This document shows, piece after piece, positions 24,458 through 35,921 of a stretch of DNA of 53,062 nt. A program made the translations under genes and the position numbers. Numbering within the stretch: position 1 is the first letter of the stretch; the number at the start of each line of letters is the position of its first letter. Origin of the DNA: Niallia endozanthoxylica (GTDB taxonomy: Bacteria; Bacillota; Bacilli; Bacillales; Cytobacillaceae); NCBI RefSeq assembly GCF_008710145.1, contig NZ_VYKL01000033.1:1-53062 (forward strand), in the 5' to 3' direction. A model generated the notes under the pieces. That model made no database searches. It was not told the origin of the DNA and saw only the letters and a list, made by a program, of their open reading frames with translations.

Positions 24458-27400
24458 TTACTCTACTGTTACTGGACTTTCAGACACTTCTTCGTTTGTA
24501 TATGGTTCAGCTCTGCGATAACGTGACATACCGGTTCCTGCAGGAATTAATTTACCAATAATTACATTTTCCTTCAGACCTAGTAATTCATCGCGTTTTC
24601 CTTTAATTGCTGCATCTGTAAGAACCCTTGTTGTTTCTTGGAAGGATGCGGCAGATAAGAAGGAATCTGTTTCTAGTGAAGCTTTTGTTATACCAAGTAA
24701 CACAGGGCGGCCTGTTGCAGGCAGTTTGCCTTCAAGCAATGCCTTTTCGTTCGCATCTGTGAATTGATGTATATCAAGCAGTGTACCAGGGAGTACGTCT
24801 GTTTCACCGGCTTCAATCACACGAACTTTGCGAAGCATTTGACGAACCATAACTTCTACGTGCTTATCGCCGATTTCAACACCCTGCATTCTATATACCT
24901 TTTGTACTTCTTTAAGAAGGTACTCTTGTACGGACATAACATCTTTTACTTTGATTAACTCTTTCGGATCGATAGAACCTTCTGTAAGTTCTTGACCTCT
25001 TGACACTTCAGAATTAATAGCCACTTTCAACCTTGCTGTATAAGGAGCTGAATATGTGCGTGTTTCCAGCTGGCCTTGAACTACAATTTCATGCTGACGG
25101 TCGCGGCCTTCATTAATACCTACAACTACCCCATCAATTTCAGAGATAACTGCTTGACCTTTCGGGTTACGTGCTTCGAAAATTTCCTGGATACGCGGTA
25201 AACCTTGTGTAATATCGTCACCGGCAACTCCACCTGTATGGAAAGTACGCATGGTTAACTGTGTACCAGGCTCACCGATAGACTGGGCAGCAATAATACC
25301 TACTGCTTCACCCACTTCAACCTCTTGACCTGTCGCAAGGTTGCGGCCGTAACATTTTTTACATACGCCGTGACGAGTGTTACATGTAAAGGCAGTTCGA
25401 ATCCAGACCTGCTCAATATTGGCATCCATGATTTCAACTGCAAGATCTTCTGTTATTAGGTCATTTTCCGGTACAATCACTTCTTTTGTTTCCGGATGTT
25501 TAATCGCTTTTCTTGCATAACGGCCAATTAATCGTTCATCCAAAGGTTCAATGATTTCAGTGCCGTCTTTTAATGCAGAAATCAACATACCTCTGTCTGT
25601 ACCACAATCATCCTCGCGGACAATAACATCCTGCGCAACATCAACAAGACGTCTTGTTAAGTAACCTGAGTCAGCTGTTTTCAGCGCCGTATCGGCAAGA
25701 CCTTTACGCGCACCGTGTGTAGAAATGAAGTATTCCAACACCGTTAAGCCTTCACGGAAACTTGAGATAATTGGTAATTCGATGATACGTCCAGCCGGGT
25801 TGGCCATCAATCCACGCATACCTGCAAGCTGAGTGAAGTTTGACGCGTTACCACGGGCACCGGAATCACTCATCATAAAGATTGGGTTCGTATTTTCTAA
25901 GGAATCCATTAGCTTGGATTGAATGGTATCCTTCGCAGCACTCCAAATTGAGATAACACGATCATAACGCTCATCCTCAGTGATTAATCCACGTCTAAAC
26001 TGTTTCATCACATTCTCAACTTTTGTATGAGCTTCATCGATAATTTCTTTCTTTTCAGCTAATACCACGATATCCGCAACCCCTACCGTAATACCAGCCT
26101 TAGTAGAATACTTAAATCCAAGGTCCTTCATACGGTCAAGCATTCTGGAAGTTTCAGTGATTTTATAGCGTTTGAAGACTTCCGCAATGATATTCCCTAA
26201 AATCTTTTTCTTAAACGGATCAACTAATGGCATGTCTTGAATATACGCTTTTACATCAGAGCCTGGCTCTACAAAGTACTTTTCAGGCGTTTCCACTTCA
26301 AGATTTCTCTTAGTCGGCTCGTTAATATACGGGAATGAGTTAGGTAAGATTTCATTGAAGACCAATTTACCTACAGTTGTGATTAATAGCTTCTTATTCT
26401 GTTCTTCTGTGAACGTCGGATTTTTAAGCGAGCCTGCGCGTACTGCAATACGAGTATGCAAATGTGCATATCCATTTTGATAAGCTAACAAAGCTTCGTT
26501 AATATCGTTAAAGACCATTCCTTCTCCAACATAGCCAGCACGTTCTAATGTTAAATAATAATTTCCTAAAACCATGTCCTGTGAAGGTGTAACAACCGGC
26601 TTTCCGTCTTTCGGGTTCAAGATGTTTTGAGCTGCAAGCATTAATAAACGTGCTTCAGCCTGCGCTTCAGATGAAAGCGGTACGTGAACAGCCATTTGGT
26701 CACCATCAAAGTCCGCATTATAGGCTGTACATACAAGCGGGTGAAGACGGATCGCTCTACCTTCTACAAGAGTTGGTTCGAATGCCTGAATTCCCAATCT
26801 GTGAAGTGTTGGGGCACGGTTAAGTAGAACTGGATGCTCCTTAATAACCTCTTCTAAGACATCCCAAATCTCAGGTTGAACTCTTTCGATTTTACGTTTA
26901 GCTGATTTAATATTATGGGCTAATCCCTTTTCAACCAGCTCCTTCATAACGAAAGGCTTGAAAAGCTCCAATGCCATTTCTTTCGGAAGACCGCATTGAT
27001 ACATTTTAAGGTTTGGACCTACGACGATAACAGAACGTCCGGAATAATCCACACGTTTACCTAAAAGGTTTTGACGGAAACGTCCTTGTTTACCTTTTAA
27101 CATATGTGAAAGGGACTTCAGTGGTCTATTACCAGGACCTGTTACCGGACGGCCTCTACGTCCGTTATCGATTAGAGCATCAACAGCTTCCTGCAGCATC
27201 CTCTTCTCGTTTTGAACAATAATACTTGGCGCACCAAGATCTAATAATCTTTTTAAGCGGTTATTACGGTTAATAACCCGACGGTATAAATCATTTAAAT
27301 CTGATGTTGCAAAACGGCCGCCATCAAGCTGAACCATCGGACGAAGTTCAGGAGGAATGACCGGCAGAACATCAAGAATCATCCAAGATGGTTCGTTACC

Positions 27401-28057
27401 TGAACCACGGAATGCCTCAATTACTTCAAGACGCTTAATCGCACGAGTACGACGCTGTCCTTGAGCTGTTTTCAGCTCTTCTTTCAGCATATCGGCTTCT
27501 TTTGTTAAATCGATATCGGAAAGAAGTTTCTTAATTGACTCAGCACCCATTGATGCTTGGAATTTATTCCCGTACTTTTCACGATATGCACGGTATTCTT
27601 TTTCAGATAAAAGCTGTTTCTTCTCAAGAGTTGTATCACCTGAATCGGTTACAACGTAAGAAGCAAAATAAATAACTTCTTCCAACGCACGTGGAGACAT
27701 ATCTAAAACAAGTCCCATACGGCTTGGAATCCCTTTAAAGTACCAAATATGTGATACAGGAGCAGCTAATTCGATATGCCCCATACGTTCACGTCGTACT
27801 TTCGCGCGCGTTACTTCAACGCCGCATCGATCACAAACTACACCTTTATAGCGAACACGTTTGTATTTACCGCAATGACATTCCCAGTCTTTTTGCGGCC
27901 CAAAAATACGTTCGCAAAATAAGCCATCCTTTTCAGGCTTTAATGTACGATAGTTAATCGTTTCTGGTTTCTTTACTTCACCATATGACCATGAGCGAAT
28001 TTTATCTGGTGATGCCAGGCCAATTTTCATAAACTCAAAATTATTTACATCAAGCAA
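24458..28057 (-). CDS. rpoC: RNA polymerase beta-prime subunit
   Basis: Beta-prime supplies the catalytic Mg site of RNA polymerase. The 1199-residue product has an N-terminal zinc site (CHCG...CDRCG near residues 60-78), the catalytic NADFDGD near 446-452, a second zinc cluster (CGTDRG...[13 protein letters not shown]), and the trigger-loop region. I start it at TTG (28057): AAAGGGAGG lies 8 nt upstream, the product then reads MLDVNNFE as in B. subtilis, and an ATG seven codons earlier overlaps the binding site. It follows rpoB after a 127-bp gap with a hairpin. Confidence 0.97.
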   Translation of the reverse strand: MLDVNNFEFMKIGLASPDKIRSWSYGEVKKPETINYRTLKPEKDGLFCERIFGPQKDWECHCGKYKRVRYKGVVCDRCGVEVTRAKVRRERMGHIELAAPVSHIWYFKGIPSRMGLVLDMSPRALEEVIYFASYVVTDSGDTTLEKKQLLSEKEYRAYREKYGNKFQASMGAESIKKLLSDIDLTKEADMLKEELKTAQGQRRTRAIKRLEVIEAFRGSGNEPSWMILDVLPVIPPELRPMVQLDGGRFATSDLNDLYRRVINRNNRLKRLLDLGAPSIIVQNEKRMLQEAVDALIDNGRRGRPVTGPGNRPLKSLSHMLKGKQGRFRQNLLGKRVDYSGRSVIVVGPNLKMYQCGLPKEMALELFKPFVMKELVEKGLAHNIKSAKRKIERVQPEIWDVLEEVIKEHPVLLNRAPTLHRLGIQAFEPTLVEGRAIRLHPLVCTAYNADFDGDQMAVHVPLSSEAQAEARLLMLAAQNILNPKDGKPVVTPSQDMVLGNYYLTLERAGYVGEGMVFNDINEALLAYQNGYAHLHTRIAVRAGSLKNPTFTEEQNKKLLITTVGKLVFNEILPNSFPYINEPTKRNLEVETPEKYFVEPGSDVKAYIQDMPLVDPFKKKILGNIIAEVFKRYKITETSRMLDRMKDLGFKYSTKAGITVGVADIVVLAEKKEIIDEAHTKVENVMKQFRRGLITEDERYDRVISIWSAAKDTIQSKLMDSLENTNPIFMMSDSGARGNASNFTQLAGMRGLMANPAGRIIELPIISSFREGLTVLEYFISTHGARKGLADTALKTADSGYLTRRLVDVAQDVIVREDDCGTDRGMLISALKDGTEIIEPLDERLIGRYARKAIKHPETKEVIVPENDLITEDLAVEIMDANIEQVWIRTAFTCNTRHGVCKKCYGRNLATGQEVEVGEAVGIIAAQSIGEPGTQLTMRTFHTGGVAGDDITQGLPRIQEIFEARNPKGQAVISEIDGVVVGINEGRDRQHEIVVQGQLETRTYSAPYTARLKVAINSEVSRGQELTEGSIDPKELIKVKDVMSVQEYLLKEVQKVYRMQGVEIGDKHVEVMVRQMLRKVRVIEAGETDVLPGTLLDIHQFTDANEKALLEGKLPATGRPVLLGITKASLETDSFLSAASFQETTRVLTDAAIKGKRDELLGLKENVIIGKLIPAGTGMSRYRRAEPYTNEEVSESPVTVE

Positions 28058-28098
28058 GGGGCCTACCTCCCTTTTCATCTCCGGGTTCTACCCTAATG

Positions 28099-28150
28099 CC
28101 CCTTTATGGGATAGATAGAATATTACCTGTCCATCTATCCGATAACGGGG
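28099..28150 (-). other. Hairpin between rpoB and rpoC
   Basis: An 8-bp inverted repeat (GGATAGAT at 28109-28116, ATCTATCC at 28133-28140) is flanked by CCCC (28099-28102) and GGGG (28147-28150), forming a two-part stem. No T tract follows. It may be an RNA-processing or stability element. Confidence 0.5.
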
Positions 28151-28184
28151 ATTTCGAAAGCCGTTCACTCTTTAAAGAATATAT

Positions 28185-31100
28185 CTACTCGTTTAATCCA
28201 ACTTTTTCAGACTCAATATCCTGCGGTTCAGGAGCGACTGTGATTGATTCAGCCTGCTGAATCTCCTCTTCGTCTTCCTGATCACGCATTTCTATTTCTT
28301 CTTCATCACCAGATAGGATCTTCACATCCAAACCTAAGCTTTGAAGTTCTTTGATTAATACTTTAAATGACTCCGGAACACCAGGCTCTGGAACATTTTC
28401 ACCTTTTACAATCGCCTCATATGTTTTCACACGACCAACAACATCATCCGATTTGACTGTTAGGATTTCCTGTAATGTATAAGCAGCACCGTATGCTTCT
28501 AGTGCCCATACTTCCATCTCTCCAAAGCGTTGTCCACCAAACTGTGCTTTACCACCAAGCGGCTGCTGTGTAACAAGAGAGTATGGTCCAGTTGAACGGG
28601 CGTGAAGTTTGTCATCAACCATATGCGCCAATTTAATCATATACATAACACCAACAGAAACACGGTTATCAAACGGTTCACCGGTTCTGCCATCGTACAG
28701 AACGGTCTTGGCATCAGACGCCATTCCGGCTTCTTCAATGGTATCCCAAACATCTTCTTCTGTTGCACCGTCAAATACCGGTGAAGCAACGTGAATATTT
28801 AAATATCTTGCTGCCATTCCAAGATGAAGTTCGAGCACCTGACCGATATTCATACGAGAAGGAACCCCTAATGGATTTAACATGATATCAACAGGTGTAC
28901 CATCTGGTAAGTATGGCATATCTTCCTCAGGTAAAATCCGAGAAATAACCCCTTTATTACCGTGACGGCCCGCCATTTTATCTCCGGCAGAGATTTTACG
29001 TTTTTGTACAATATAGACACGAACAAGCTGGTTAACACCAGGAGGCAGCTCATCTCCGTCTTCACGGTTAAAGACTTTAACATCTAAGACAATTCCGCCG
29101 CCGCCATGAGGTACACGCAGCGATGTATCGCGAACTTCACGTGCTTTTTCACCAAAAATGGCATGTAATAGACGTTCTTCTGCTGTTAATTCCGTTACCC
29201 CTTTAGGTGTAACTTTACCAACAAGAAGGTCTCCATCCTTTACTTCCGCACCGGTACGAATGATTCCGCGCTCATCAAGATTACGCAGGGCATCTTCACC
29301 GACATTCGGAATATCACGTGTAATTTCCTCAGGTCCAAGCTTGGTATCACGAGACTCTGATTCATATTCTTCAATATGGATTGAAGTATATACATCGTCC
29401 TTTACAAGACGCTCACTCATGATGATGGCATCCTCATAGTTATAACCATCCCAAGTCATAAAGGCAACAAGAACATTTCGACCTAATGCCAGCTCGCCAA
29501 GTTCCATTGAAGGTCCATCAGCAAGGACTTCACCTTTTGTTACTCGATTTCCAACTGCAACAATTGGACGCTGGTTATAGCATGTTCCTTGGTTAGAACG
29601 GATAAACTTTAATAATTTATATTTATCAAGGTCTCCTTTTACTTCTTGACCATCGATAGTTTTGATTCTGCGTACCCATACTTCACGTGCTTCAACATGC
29701 TCCACAATACCTTCATGCTTACAAATCACCGCAGCTCCTGAGTCTTTACCGTTAACATACTCCATACCTGTTCCAACTCGAGGTGCTTCAGGCTGCATAA
29801 GCGGAACTGCTTGACGCTGCATGTTCGCTCCCATTAAGGCACGGTTTGAGTCGTCATTTTCAAGGAAAGGAATACATGCAGTCGCAGCTGACACAACCTG
29901 CTTTGGCGATACATCCATGTAGTCGATGCGGTCTCGGTTTACCGTTGTATTTTCACCACGGAAACGGGATACTACTTCTTCATCCATAAATGCGCCATTC
30001 TCGTCAAGACGAGAGTTGGCCTGTGCAACAACATAATTGTCTTCTTCATCCGCAGTTAAATAATCAATATGGTTTGTTACTCTTCCCGTATCCGGGTCAA
30101 TCTTCCGGTACGGAGTCTCGATAAAGCCAAACCGGTTAACTTTCGCAAAGGATGATAAGGAGTTAATCAATCCAATGTTTGGTCCCTCAGGCGTTTCAAT
30201 CGGACACATACGTCCATAGTGGGAATAGTGAACGTCACGAACTTCCATTCCAGCACGTTCACGCGTTAAACCACCAGGTCCTAATGCAGATAAACGACGT
30301 TTATGTGTCAATTCTGCAAGCGGATTTGTCTGATCCATGAATTGTGACAACTGAGAGCTTCCAAAGAACTCTTTAATTGATGCAATAACAGGACGAATAT
30401 TAATTAACTGCTGCGGTGTGATTGTATTTGTATCCTGGATGGACATTCTTTCACGAACCACACGCTCCATTCTAGACAAACCAATTCGGAATTGGTTTTG
30501 CAGCAGCTCACCAACAGAGCGCAGACGTCTGTTTCCTAAGTGGTCAATATCATCCGTATTTCCTACATCATGTAATAGATTAAAGAAGTAACTGATTGAT
30601 GCGATAATATCAGCCGGTGATATGTGTTTCACTGCTTCTTCTACATAGGCATTGCTTATAACGTTGATTACTTTTTCATCTTCATTTGGAGCGTAAATTT
30701 TAACTGACTGCAGAACCACTTCTTCTTCTACTACACCGCCATATGGAGTAATCGTTCTAAAACCAATATTCTTTTCTAGATTTGGAATGATACGATCTAA
30801 TGTACGGCGGTCAAGCAAGGTTCCCTTTTCAGCAATAATCTCACCTGTTTCAGGATCGACTAAGGTCTCAGCCAAACGCTGTCCAAACAAACGATTTTTT
30901 ATATGAAGCTTTTTATTAATCTTGTAGCGTCCAACGTTGGCAAGGTCATAGCGTTTCGGATCAAAGAACCTTGAAACTAATAAACTTTTTGCGTTGTCAA
31001 CTGTTGGCGGTTCACCAGGACGTAATCGCTCATATATTTCTAATAAGGCCTTTTCTGTGCCTTCTGTATTATCTTTTTCTAATGTGTTACGCAGATACTC

Positions 31101-31751
31101 ATTGTCTCCAATTAAATCAAGAATTTCCTGATCAGAGCCAAACCCTAGTGCACGCAAAAGAACCGTAACAGGGAGTTTCCGGGTACGATCAATCCTCACA
31201 TACACAACATCTTTCGCATCTGTCTCATATTCAAGCCATGCACCGCGATTTGGAATAACAGTAGCTGTAAAGCCCTTTTTCCCATTTTTATCTAGTTTCC
31301 CACTGTAGTAGACGCTTGGTGAACGCACAAGTTGGGAAACGATAACACGCTCTGCACCATTTATGACAAAGGTTCCTGTTTCTGTCATAAGAGGGAAGTC
31401 ACCCATAAAGACATCTTGGTCTTTGACCTCTCCTGTTTCTTTATTTACAAGACGTACCTTCACACGCAATGGTGCGGAATATGTAACATCTCGTTCTTTC
31501 GATTCTGGAACAGAATACTTTGGTTCGCCAAGACTGTAATCAATAAATTCTAGAGATAGATTACCTGTAAAATCTTCAATTGGTGAAATATCCTGGAACA
31601 TTTCACGTAACCCTTCATCAAGAAACCACTGATAGGAAGAGGTTTGTATTTCAATGAGATTTGGTAATTCTAAAACTTCACTGATCCGTGCGTAACTTCT
31701 TCGTTGGCGGTGTCGTCCATACTGAACTAGTTGACCTGTCAACTCATTCAC
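28185..31751 (-). CDS. rpoB: RNA polymerase beta subunit
   Basis: Beta forms one half of the RNA polymerase claw. The 1188-residue product starts [22 protein letters not shown]. The rifampicin-binding cluster [20 protein letters not shown], then [11 protein letters not shown], is of the sensitive wild-type form. Further blocks are [14 protein letters not shown] and the C-terminal [34 protein letters not shown] (split across two conserved runs). It ends in an acidic tail typical of Bacillus. It has its own promoter and a 200-nt leader with hairpins downstream of rsmC. GAGGGGTGAATGAG spans the start. Confidence 0.98.
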   Translation of the reverse strand: MNELTGQLVQYGRHRQRRSYARISEVLELPNLIEIQTSSYQWFLDEGLREMFQDISPIEDFTGNLSLEFIDYSLGEPKYSVPESKERDVTYSAPLRVKVRLVNKETGEVKDQDVFMGDFPLMTETGTFVINGAERVIVSQLVRSPSVYYSGKLDKNGKKGFTATVIPNRGAWLEYETDAKDVVYVRIDRTRKLPVTVLLRALGFGSDQEILDLIGDNEYLRNTLEKDNTEGTEKALLEIYERLRPGEPPTVDNAKSLLVSRFFDPKRYDLANVGRYKINKKLHIKNRLFGQRLAETLVDPETGEIIAEKGTLLDRRTLDRIIPNLEKNIGFRTITPYGGVVEEEVVLQSVKIYAPNEDEKVINVISNAYVEEAVKHISPADIIASISYFFNLLHDVGNTDDIDHLGNRRLRSVGELLQNQFRIGLSRMERVVRERMSIQDTNTITPQQLINIRPVIASIKEFFGSSQLSQFMDQTNPLAELTHKRRLSALGPGGLTRERAGMEVRDVHYSHYGRMCPIETPEGPNIGLINSLSSFAKVNRFGFIETPYRKIDPDTGRVTNHIDYLTADEEDNYVVAQANSRLDENGAFMDEEVVSRFRGENTTVNRDRIDYMDVSPKQVVSAATACIPFLENDDSNRALMGANMQRQAVPLMQPEAPRVGTGMEYVNGKDSGAAVICKHEGIVEHVEAREVWVRRIKTIDGQEVKGDLDKYKLLKFIRSNQGTCYNQRPIVAVGNRVTKGEVLADGPSMELGELALGRNVLVAFMTWDGYNYEDAIIMSERLVKDDVYTSIHIEEYESESRDTKLGPEEITRDIPNVGEDALRNLDERGIIRTGAEVKDGDLLVGKVTPKGVTELTAEERLLHAIFGEKAREVRDTSLRVPHGGGGIVLDVKVFNREDGDELPPGVNQLVRVYIVQKRKISAGDKMAGRHGNKGVISRILPEEDMPYLPDGTPVDIMLNPLGVPSRMNIGQVLELHLGMAARYLNIHVASPVFDGATEEDVWDTIEEAGMASDAKTVLYDGRTGEPFDNRVSVGVMYMIKLAHMVDDKLHARSTGPYSLVTQQPLGGKAQFGGQRFGEMEVWALEAYGAAYTLQEILTVKSDDVVGRVKTYEAIVKGENVPEPGVPESFKVLIKELQSLGLDVKILSGDEEEIEMRDQEDEEEIQQAESITVAPEPQDIESEKVGLNE

Positions 31752-31786
31752 CCCTCAAATCAAGCGTTTTTAATATTTATTGCCAT

Positions 31787-31924
31787 CTTATAGAAGGAAT
31801 TTCCCCTAGCCTATAAGACAAAAAGAAAAAGGGTTTTTAACTCAAAAACCACATTCTCACATTACGACTATTATTTGGTTATTTTCTCCAAATTAATCAA
31901 ATTTTATACAAAGTCGTATAAAAT
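31787..31924 (-). promoter_or_regulatory. rpoB leader with attenuator-like hairpins
   Basis: The leader holds three perfect inverted repeats in order of transcription: ATTTTATAC/GTATAAAAT (31901-31924), GGTTTTT/AAAAACC (31832-31850) followed by CTTTTTCTTTTT, and CTTATAG/CTATAAG (31787-31817). The middle one has the form of an intrinsic terminator. Regulation by attenuation is inferred only. Confidence 0.5.
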
Positions 31925-31961
31925 TAGTAATAAAGAGAAATTAATCTATTGGCATTTTACA

Positions 31962-31990
31962 ATGCTAACACAACAGTTAGGGCTAGTCAA
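31962..31990 (-). promoter_or_regulatory. Candidate promoter of rpoB-rpoC
   Basis: Minus strand TTGACT (31985-31990), 17-bp spacer, TAGCAT (31962-31967). The -10 is weak but spacing and position downstream of rsmC fit. Confidence 0.55.
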
Positions 31991-32041
31991 TATTTTTATT
32001 TCATTTCTGCAAAGGATATTGACAATCTCATAAACGTAACC

Positions 32042-32647
32042 TTATTCACTTTTCTTTGCTTTTATAATAAAGTAGCCCCTCTTCTTCTCAACTGTCTCCA
32101 CTTCATCAAACAGCTCAGATAGCTTTGCTATCGTCGACGGTGCCCCTTGCTTTTTTTGAATCACGACCCATAGTTCTCCCATAGGCAAAAGACAGGAAAA
32201 GCTTTGCTCATAAATATCATGAACCACTTCTTTACCAGCCCGAATCGGCGGATTAGTGAGAATAACAGCAAATTTTCTTTCTGCTACAGAGGATAAACGA
32301 TCACTTTCATAAATTTCTATGTTATGTATACCGTTTAATTCACTATTTTCCATCGCAAGCTTTAAAGCGCGTAAATTCACATCAACCATATGAACCATTC
32401 TTTCAGGCCATTGTTTCGCAACAGCTAGACCGATTGGTCCATAGCCGCATCCGACATCAAGTACATCGCCGGGTACATCGGGCATTTCAAAAGCTTCAAT
32501 TAATAATCTTGACCCAAAATCTACTTCATTTTTCGAAAAAACACCGTTATCAGTTTTAAAACGAAAGCTGACATTTCTCAAAGTATAGTTCCATAGTTTG
32601 GGATCACTTTCAACATTCTGATTTCGGGAATAATAATGCTCGGACAT
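32042..32647 (-). CDS. 16S rRNA (guanine) methyltransferase, RsmC-like (YbxB)
   Basis: A 201-residue class I SAM-dependent methyltransferase. The SAM-binding loop is VLDVGCGYGPIGLAVA near residues 62-77, and the catalytic motif NPPIRAGK near 133-140 is typical of exocyclic-guanine N2 methyltransferases such as RsmC. It lacks the extra N-terminal domain of E. coli RsmC and equals B. subtilis YbxB. GGAGGTGAAAACATG spans the start. It lies between rplL and rpoB, as in other bacilli. The exact rRNA target in Bacillus is inferred from homology. Confidence 0.9.
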   Translation of the reverse strand: MSEHYYSRNQNVESDPKLWNYTLRNVSFRFKTDNGVFSKNEVDFGSRLLIEAFEMPDVPGDVLDVGCGYGPIGLAVAKQWPERMVHMVDVNLRALKLAMENSELNGIHNIEIYESDRLSSVAERKFAVILTNPPIRAGKEVVHDIYEQSFSCLLPMGELWVVIQKKQGAPSTIAKLSELFDEVETVEKKRGYFIIKAKKSE

Positions 32648-32725
32648 GTTTTCACCTCCGCTGGTGAGTAATGAATAATCAAATGTATGAGGAATATTCT
32701 TGAGTAGTAAAGATATAGATAGACA

Positions 32726-32757
32726 AAAAAAGCTCGCTTACACAGCGAGCTTTTTGT
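32726..32757 (-). terminator. Rho-independent terminator of rplJ-rplL
   Basis: Minus strand: AAAAAGCTCGCT-GTGTA-AGCGAGCTTTTTTTG. The 8-bp GC-rich stem extends through A/T pairs and ends in a T run. It lies 9 bp after the rplL stop. Confidence 0.92.
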
Positions 32758-32765
32758 TGTAAAAA

Positions 32766-33125
32766 TTACTTAACTTCAACGCCAGCTCCAACTTCTTCAA
32801 GCTTAGCTTTAACTTCTTCTGCTTCTTCTTTAGAAACGCCTTCTTTAATTGGCTTTGGAGTGTTGTCAACAAGTTCTTTTGCTTCTTTAAGTCCAAGACC
32901 TGTGATTTCACGTACGACTTTAATAACTTTGATTTTTTGATCTCCAGCAGAAGCTAGGATTACATCAAAATCAGTTTTTTCTTCAACAGCAGCACCAGCG
33001 CCACCAACAACAGCTACAGGAGCTGCAGCAGTTACACCAAACTCTTCTTCGATTGCTTTTACTAGGTCATTTAATTCTAAAACAGTCATATTTTTAACTG
33101 CTTCAATGATTTGTTCTTTAGTCAT
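32766..33125 (-). CDS. rplL: 50S ribosomal protein L7/L12 (bL12)
   Basis: L7/L12 forms the flexible stalk that recruits translational GTPases. The 119-residue product has the N-terminal dimerisation helices ([25 protein letters not shown]), an Ala/Val/Gly-rich hinge near residues 33-50, and the C-terminal domain with [20 protein letters not shown] near 63-82 that contacts factors. AAGGAGGAAATTCA precedes the ATG. It follows rplJ and is followed by a strong terminator. Confidence 0.98.
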   Translation of the reverse strand: MTKEQIIEAVKNMTVLELNDLVKAIEEEFGVTAAAPVAVVGGAGAAVEEKTDFDVILASAGDQKIKVIKVVREITGLGLKEAKELVDNTPKPIKEGVSKEEAEEVKAKLEEVGAGVEVK

Positions 33126-33179
33126 GATTGAATTTCCTCCTTATGTTTTGGGGTTTAAATTTATAATAAAACGGTTAAC

Positions 33180-33680
33180 TTACGCGCTTTGTTCTTCCTT
33201 CTGATCTGCAACAGCTTTTGCTGCAAGAGCAAGGTTGCGGATAGGAGCTTGAAGTACGCTGAGTAACATAGAAAGTAAGCCTTCGCGAGATGGAAGTTCA
33301 GCAAGAGCCTTCACTTCTTCAACTGTAGCGACATTACCTTCAATAATACCTGCTTTAATTTCTAATGCTTCGTGCTTCTTAGCGAAGTCATTGATGATTT
33401 TTGCAGGAGCAACTACATCTTCAGTACTGAATGCAATTGCATTAGGGCCTGTTAGATATTCGTTAAGACCTGAAAGTTCAACAGAATCCGCTGCACGACG
33501 AGTCATAGTATTTTTGTATACTTTGAAATCGATGCCAGCTTCACGTAGCTGCTTACGAAGTTCAGTAACTTCAGCAACAGTTAAACCACGATAATCAACA
33601 ACAACTGTTGATACACTTGATTTTAATTTATCAGCGATTTCATCGACGATTTGTTTCTTTTGTTCAATAACGCTGCTCAT
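33180..33680 (-). CDS. rplJ: 50S ribosomal protein L10 (uL10)
   Basis: L10 is the base of the L7/L12 stalk and binds its own mRNA leader as an L10-L12 complex. The 166-residue product starts [22 protein letters not shown] and has the rRNA-binding core [23 protein letters not shown] near residues 27-49; the C-terminal helix that binds L12 dimers follows. The frame is open 14 codons further upstream through the leader, but ACAGGAGGTGTAAAG supports the ATG at 33680. Confidence 0.98.
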   Translation of the reverse strand: MSSVIEQKKQIVDEIADKLKSSVSTVVVDYRGLTVAEVTELRKQLREAGIDFKVYKNTMTRRAADSVELSGLNEYLTGPNAIAFSTEDVVAPAKIINDFAKKHEALEIKAGIIEGNVATVEEVKALAELPSREGLLSMLLSVLQAPIRNLALAAKAVADQKEEQSA

Positions 33681-33699
33681 CTTTACACCTCCTGTAAGA

Positions 33700-33875
33700 A
33701 TTACTGCATTTATACCAGACAATAAAATACCTCCATACTGATACAGACATGGAGGTAGTATACAATAGCCGCTAAAATAAGTGCGTTTTATAATCTATCG
33801 TATGACCTCGGCAGGAAATTAAGCGATTTGAGCACCTGCTGTCTTCGGTACAAATGTTATTAGTTTTTAACAACA
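33700..33875 (-). promoter_or_regulatory. L10 ribosomal protein leader with attenuator
   Basis: The rplJ leader contains the typical L10 elements, GACAGCAGGTGCT (complement near 33831-33845) and CCTGCCGAGGT (near 33805-33815), and ends in a hairpin TACCTCCAT/ATGGAGGTA (33728-33757) followed by TTTTATT. In Bacillus such a leader binds the L10-L12 complex to reduce its own expression. Confidence 0.85.
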
Positions 33876-33881
33876 AAATCT

Positions 33882-33910
33882 ATTGTAACCAATAGGGCTG
33901 TTATTGTCAA
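33882..33910 (-). promoter_or_regulatory. Promoter of rplJ-rplL
   Basis: Minus strand TTGACA (33905-33910), 17-bp spacer, TACAAT (33882-33887), just after the rplA stop. It drives the L10 leader. Confidence 0.88.
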
Positions 33911-33920
33911 CATTTATTTA

Positions 33921-34616
33921 TTATTTACCTGCTGTAGCAGGATCAATTTTAACACTAGGTCCCATAGTAGAAGTAACAGCTACGTTCTTCATGTAAGTAC
34001 CTTTTGCAGCCGCAGGCTTAACCTTAAGCATTGTATCGAAAATTGTGTTGAAGTTTTCAACAAGCTTTTCATTTTCAAAAGAAACCTTACCAATTGGAAC
34101 ATGGATATTACCAGCTTTATCAACACGGTATTCCACTTTACCAGCCTTAATTTCGTTAACTGCTTTTGTAACGTCGAACGTTACTGTTCCTGTTTTAGGG
34201 TTTGGCATTAAACCTTTCGGTCCTAATGTACGACCTAATTTACCAACTTCACCCATCATATCAGGTGTAGCAACGATTACATCGAATTCAAACCAGCCTT
34301 GAGTGATTTTGTTGATATATTCAGAATCTCCAACATAATCTGCGCCAGCAGCTTCGGCTTCTTTAGCTTTTTCACCTTTAGCAAATACTAGGACTCTTTG
34401 AGTTTTACCAGTTCCGTTAGGAAGTACAACTGCTCCACGGATTTGTTGATCTGCTTTCTTCGGGTCAACTCCTAAACGGAATGCTACTTCAACAGATGCA
34501 TCAAATTTTGTAAAGCTTGTTTGTTTCACAAGTTCTACTGCCTCACCGATAGGGTAAGCCTTCGTACGATCTACAAGCTTCGCAGCTTCTACATACTTCT
34601 TACCTTTTTTAGCCAT
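33921..34616 (-). CDS. rplA: 50S ribosomal protein L1 (uL1)
   Basis: L1 forms the mobile stalk that guides deacylated tRNA from the E site and can bind its own mRNA. The 231-residue product starts [19 protein letters not shown] and has the signature [19 protein letters not shown] near residues 127-145. The frame is open 19 codons further upstream, but GGAGGAAATATAAA supports the ATG at 34616. It follows rplK after a 168-bp gap with a perfect 10-bp hairpin, a possible L1 target. Confidence 0.98.
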   Translation of the reverse strand: MAKKGKKYVEAAKLVDRTKAYPIGEAVELVKQTSFTKFDASVEVAFRLGVDPKKADQQIRGAVVLPNGTGKTQRVLVFAKGEKAKEAEAAGADYVGDSEYINKITQGWFEFDVIVATPDMMGEVGKLGRTLGPKGLMPNPKTGTVTFDVTKAVNEIKAGKVEYRVDKAGNIHVPIGKVSFENEKLVENFNTIFDTMLKVKPAAAKGTYMKNVAVTSTMGPSVKIDPATAGK

Positions 34617-34719
34617 TTTATATTTCCTCCTATATTGTGGTTTTAGCGGAATTTCCTCCCACGTATAAAGCAAACCGCCTTTTGTTATAAAAACTTAGGC
34701 GATGTAGGTAAACAGATAT

Positions 34720-34758
34720 AAAGGTTGCGAGTAGAACATATTCATCCCCGCAACCTTT
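34720..34758 (-). other. Hairpin between rplK and rplA
   Basis: A perfect 10-bp inverted repeat (AAAGGTTGCG at 34720-34729, CGCAACCTTT at 34749-34758) with a 19-nt loop follows the rplK stop. On the minus strand TATATC follows rather than Ts. It may be a partial terminator, an RNA-processing site or an L1-binding element. Confidence 0.55.
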
Positions 34759-34784
34759 TTGTTAACCATCATTTACGGCATGGA

Positions 34785-35210
34785 TTAGTCTTCAATAACA
34801 ATGCCCATGCTGCGTGCAGTACCTTCAACCATACGCATTGCTGCTTCAACATCAGCTGCGTTTAAGTCAGGCATTTTAGTTTCAGCAATCTCGCGTACTT
34901 TATCACGCTTAACTGTAGCTACTTTATTACGATTTGGTTCACCAGAACCAGATTCGATTCCAGCTGCCTTTTTAAGTAAAACAGCAGCAGGTGGAGTTTT
35001 CGTAATAAATGTAAATGAACGGTCCTCAAATACCGTAATTTCAACCGGAATGATTAATCCAGCTTGTTCAGCTGTACGAGCGTTAAACTCCTTACAGAAT
35101 CCCATGATGTTAACACCGGCTTGACCAAGAGCAGGACCAACTGGTGGAGCTGGATTAGCTTTAGCTGCAGGGATTTGTAATTTAACAACTTTAATTACTT
35201 TTTTAGCCAC
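34785..35210 (-). CDS. rplK: 50S ribosomal protein L11 (uL11)
   Basis: L11 is in the GTPase-associated centre and is needed for RelA-type stringent signalling and thiostrepton binding. The 141-residue product has the proline-rich N-terminal segment [20 protein letters not shown] near residues 14-33 and the C-terminal rRNA-binding domain. The start is GTG at 35210; AAGGAGGTGTGTCTC precedes it and the product then begins [12 protein letters not shown]. The longer frame is not used. It has its own promoter after nusG. Confidence 0.97.
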   Translation of the reverse strand: MAKKVIKVVKLQIPAAKANPAPPVGPALGQAGVNIMGFCKEFNARTAEQAGLIIPVEITVFEDRSFTFITKTPPAAVLLKKAAGIESGSGEPNRNKVATVKRDKVREIAETKMPDLNAADVEAAMRMVEGTARSMGIVIED

Positions 35211-35350
35211 GAGACACACCTCCTTAAGTCCGTGATGTGGTAATAGGGTCTCGGCTTTTTGAGTCCCTCCCACTCAATCTATAGTCTCTATTTAAAATAA
35301 GAAACTTTATTAGCGTCCCGTTTTTCAACAGGGACATACTGACCTTTGAA

Positions 35351-35379
35351 ATATTACCACTTTTTCATTTCGATTTCAA
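35351..35379 (-). promoter_or_regulatory. Promoter of rplK-rplA
   Basis: Minus strand TTGAAA (35374-35379), 17-bp spacer, TAATAT (35351-35356), just after the nusG stop; it gives a leader of about 135 nt. Confidence 0.8.
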
Positions 35380-35387
35380 GTTCTTAT

Positions 35388-35921
35388 TTATATTTTTTCA
35401 ACTTGTGTGTATTCAAGCTCAACCGGAGTATCTCGGCCAAACATATTAACAAGCACTTTAATCTTTGCCTTATCTTTATCAATCTCTTCAATAGAGCCTT
35501 CAAAGTTAGCGAACGGACCTTCCTTAACCTTCACCATTTCACCAATTTCAAAGTCTATATCTACTCTTCTTTCATCTACACCTAAATGCTTAAGAATAGA
35601 ATTTATTTCATCTGGCAGTAATGGAGTCGGCTTTGAACCAGCACCTGCAGAACCGACAAATCCCGTTACTCCCGGCGTATTTCGAACAACATACCAAGAA
35701 TCATCAGTCATAACCAATTCAACTAGTACATATCCAGGAAATACCTTTCTTTTTACAACCTTTTTCTTGCCGTTTTTTACATCTGTTTCTTCTTCCTCAG
35801 GAACAATAACCCGAAAGATTTTATCCTGCATTGCCATTGATTCTACACGTTTTTCTAAATTTGCCTTTACTTTGTTCTCGTAACCTGAGTACGTATGAAC
35901 AACATACCAATTTTTTTCCAT
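35388..35921 (-). CDS. nusG: Transcription termination/antitermination factor NusG
   Basis: NusG binds the RNA polymerase clamp and, in Bacillus, promotes pausing at T-rich sites. The 177-residue product has the NGN domain (MEKNWYVVHTYSGYENKVKANLEKR; FPGYVLVELVMTDDSWYVVRNTPGVTGFVG, here one conserved stretch near residues 60-90) and a C-terminal KOW domain with GEMVKVKEGPFANFEGSI. The nearest Shine-Dalgarno sequence (AGGGAGGG) is 21 nt from the ATG, and a 5-bp hairpin fills that space. The preceding in-frame codon is a stop, so the start is fixed. Confidence 0.98.
   Translation of the reverse strand: MEKNWYVVHTYSGYENKVKANLEKRVESMAMQDKIFRVIVPEEEETDVKNGKKKVVKRKVFPGYVLVELVMTDDSWYVVRNTPGVTGFVGSAGAGSKPTPLLPDEINSILKHLGVDERRVDIDFEIGEMVKVKEGPFANFEGSIEEIDKDKAKIKVLVNMFGRDTPVELEYTQVEKI

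Noticed and set aside
35407..35883. Plus-strand 158-codon open frame opposite nusG
   Set aside because: It lies entirely opposite nusG, has no ribosome-binding site, and its serine/threonine-rich product is typical of an antisense frame of a real gene.
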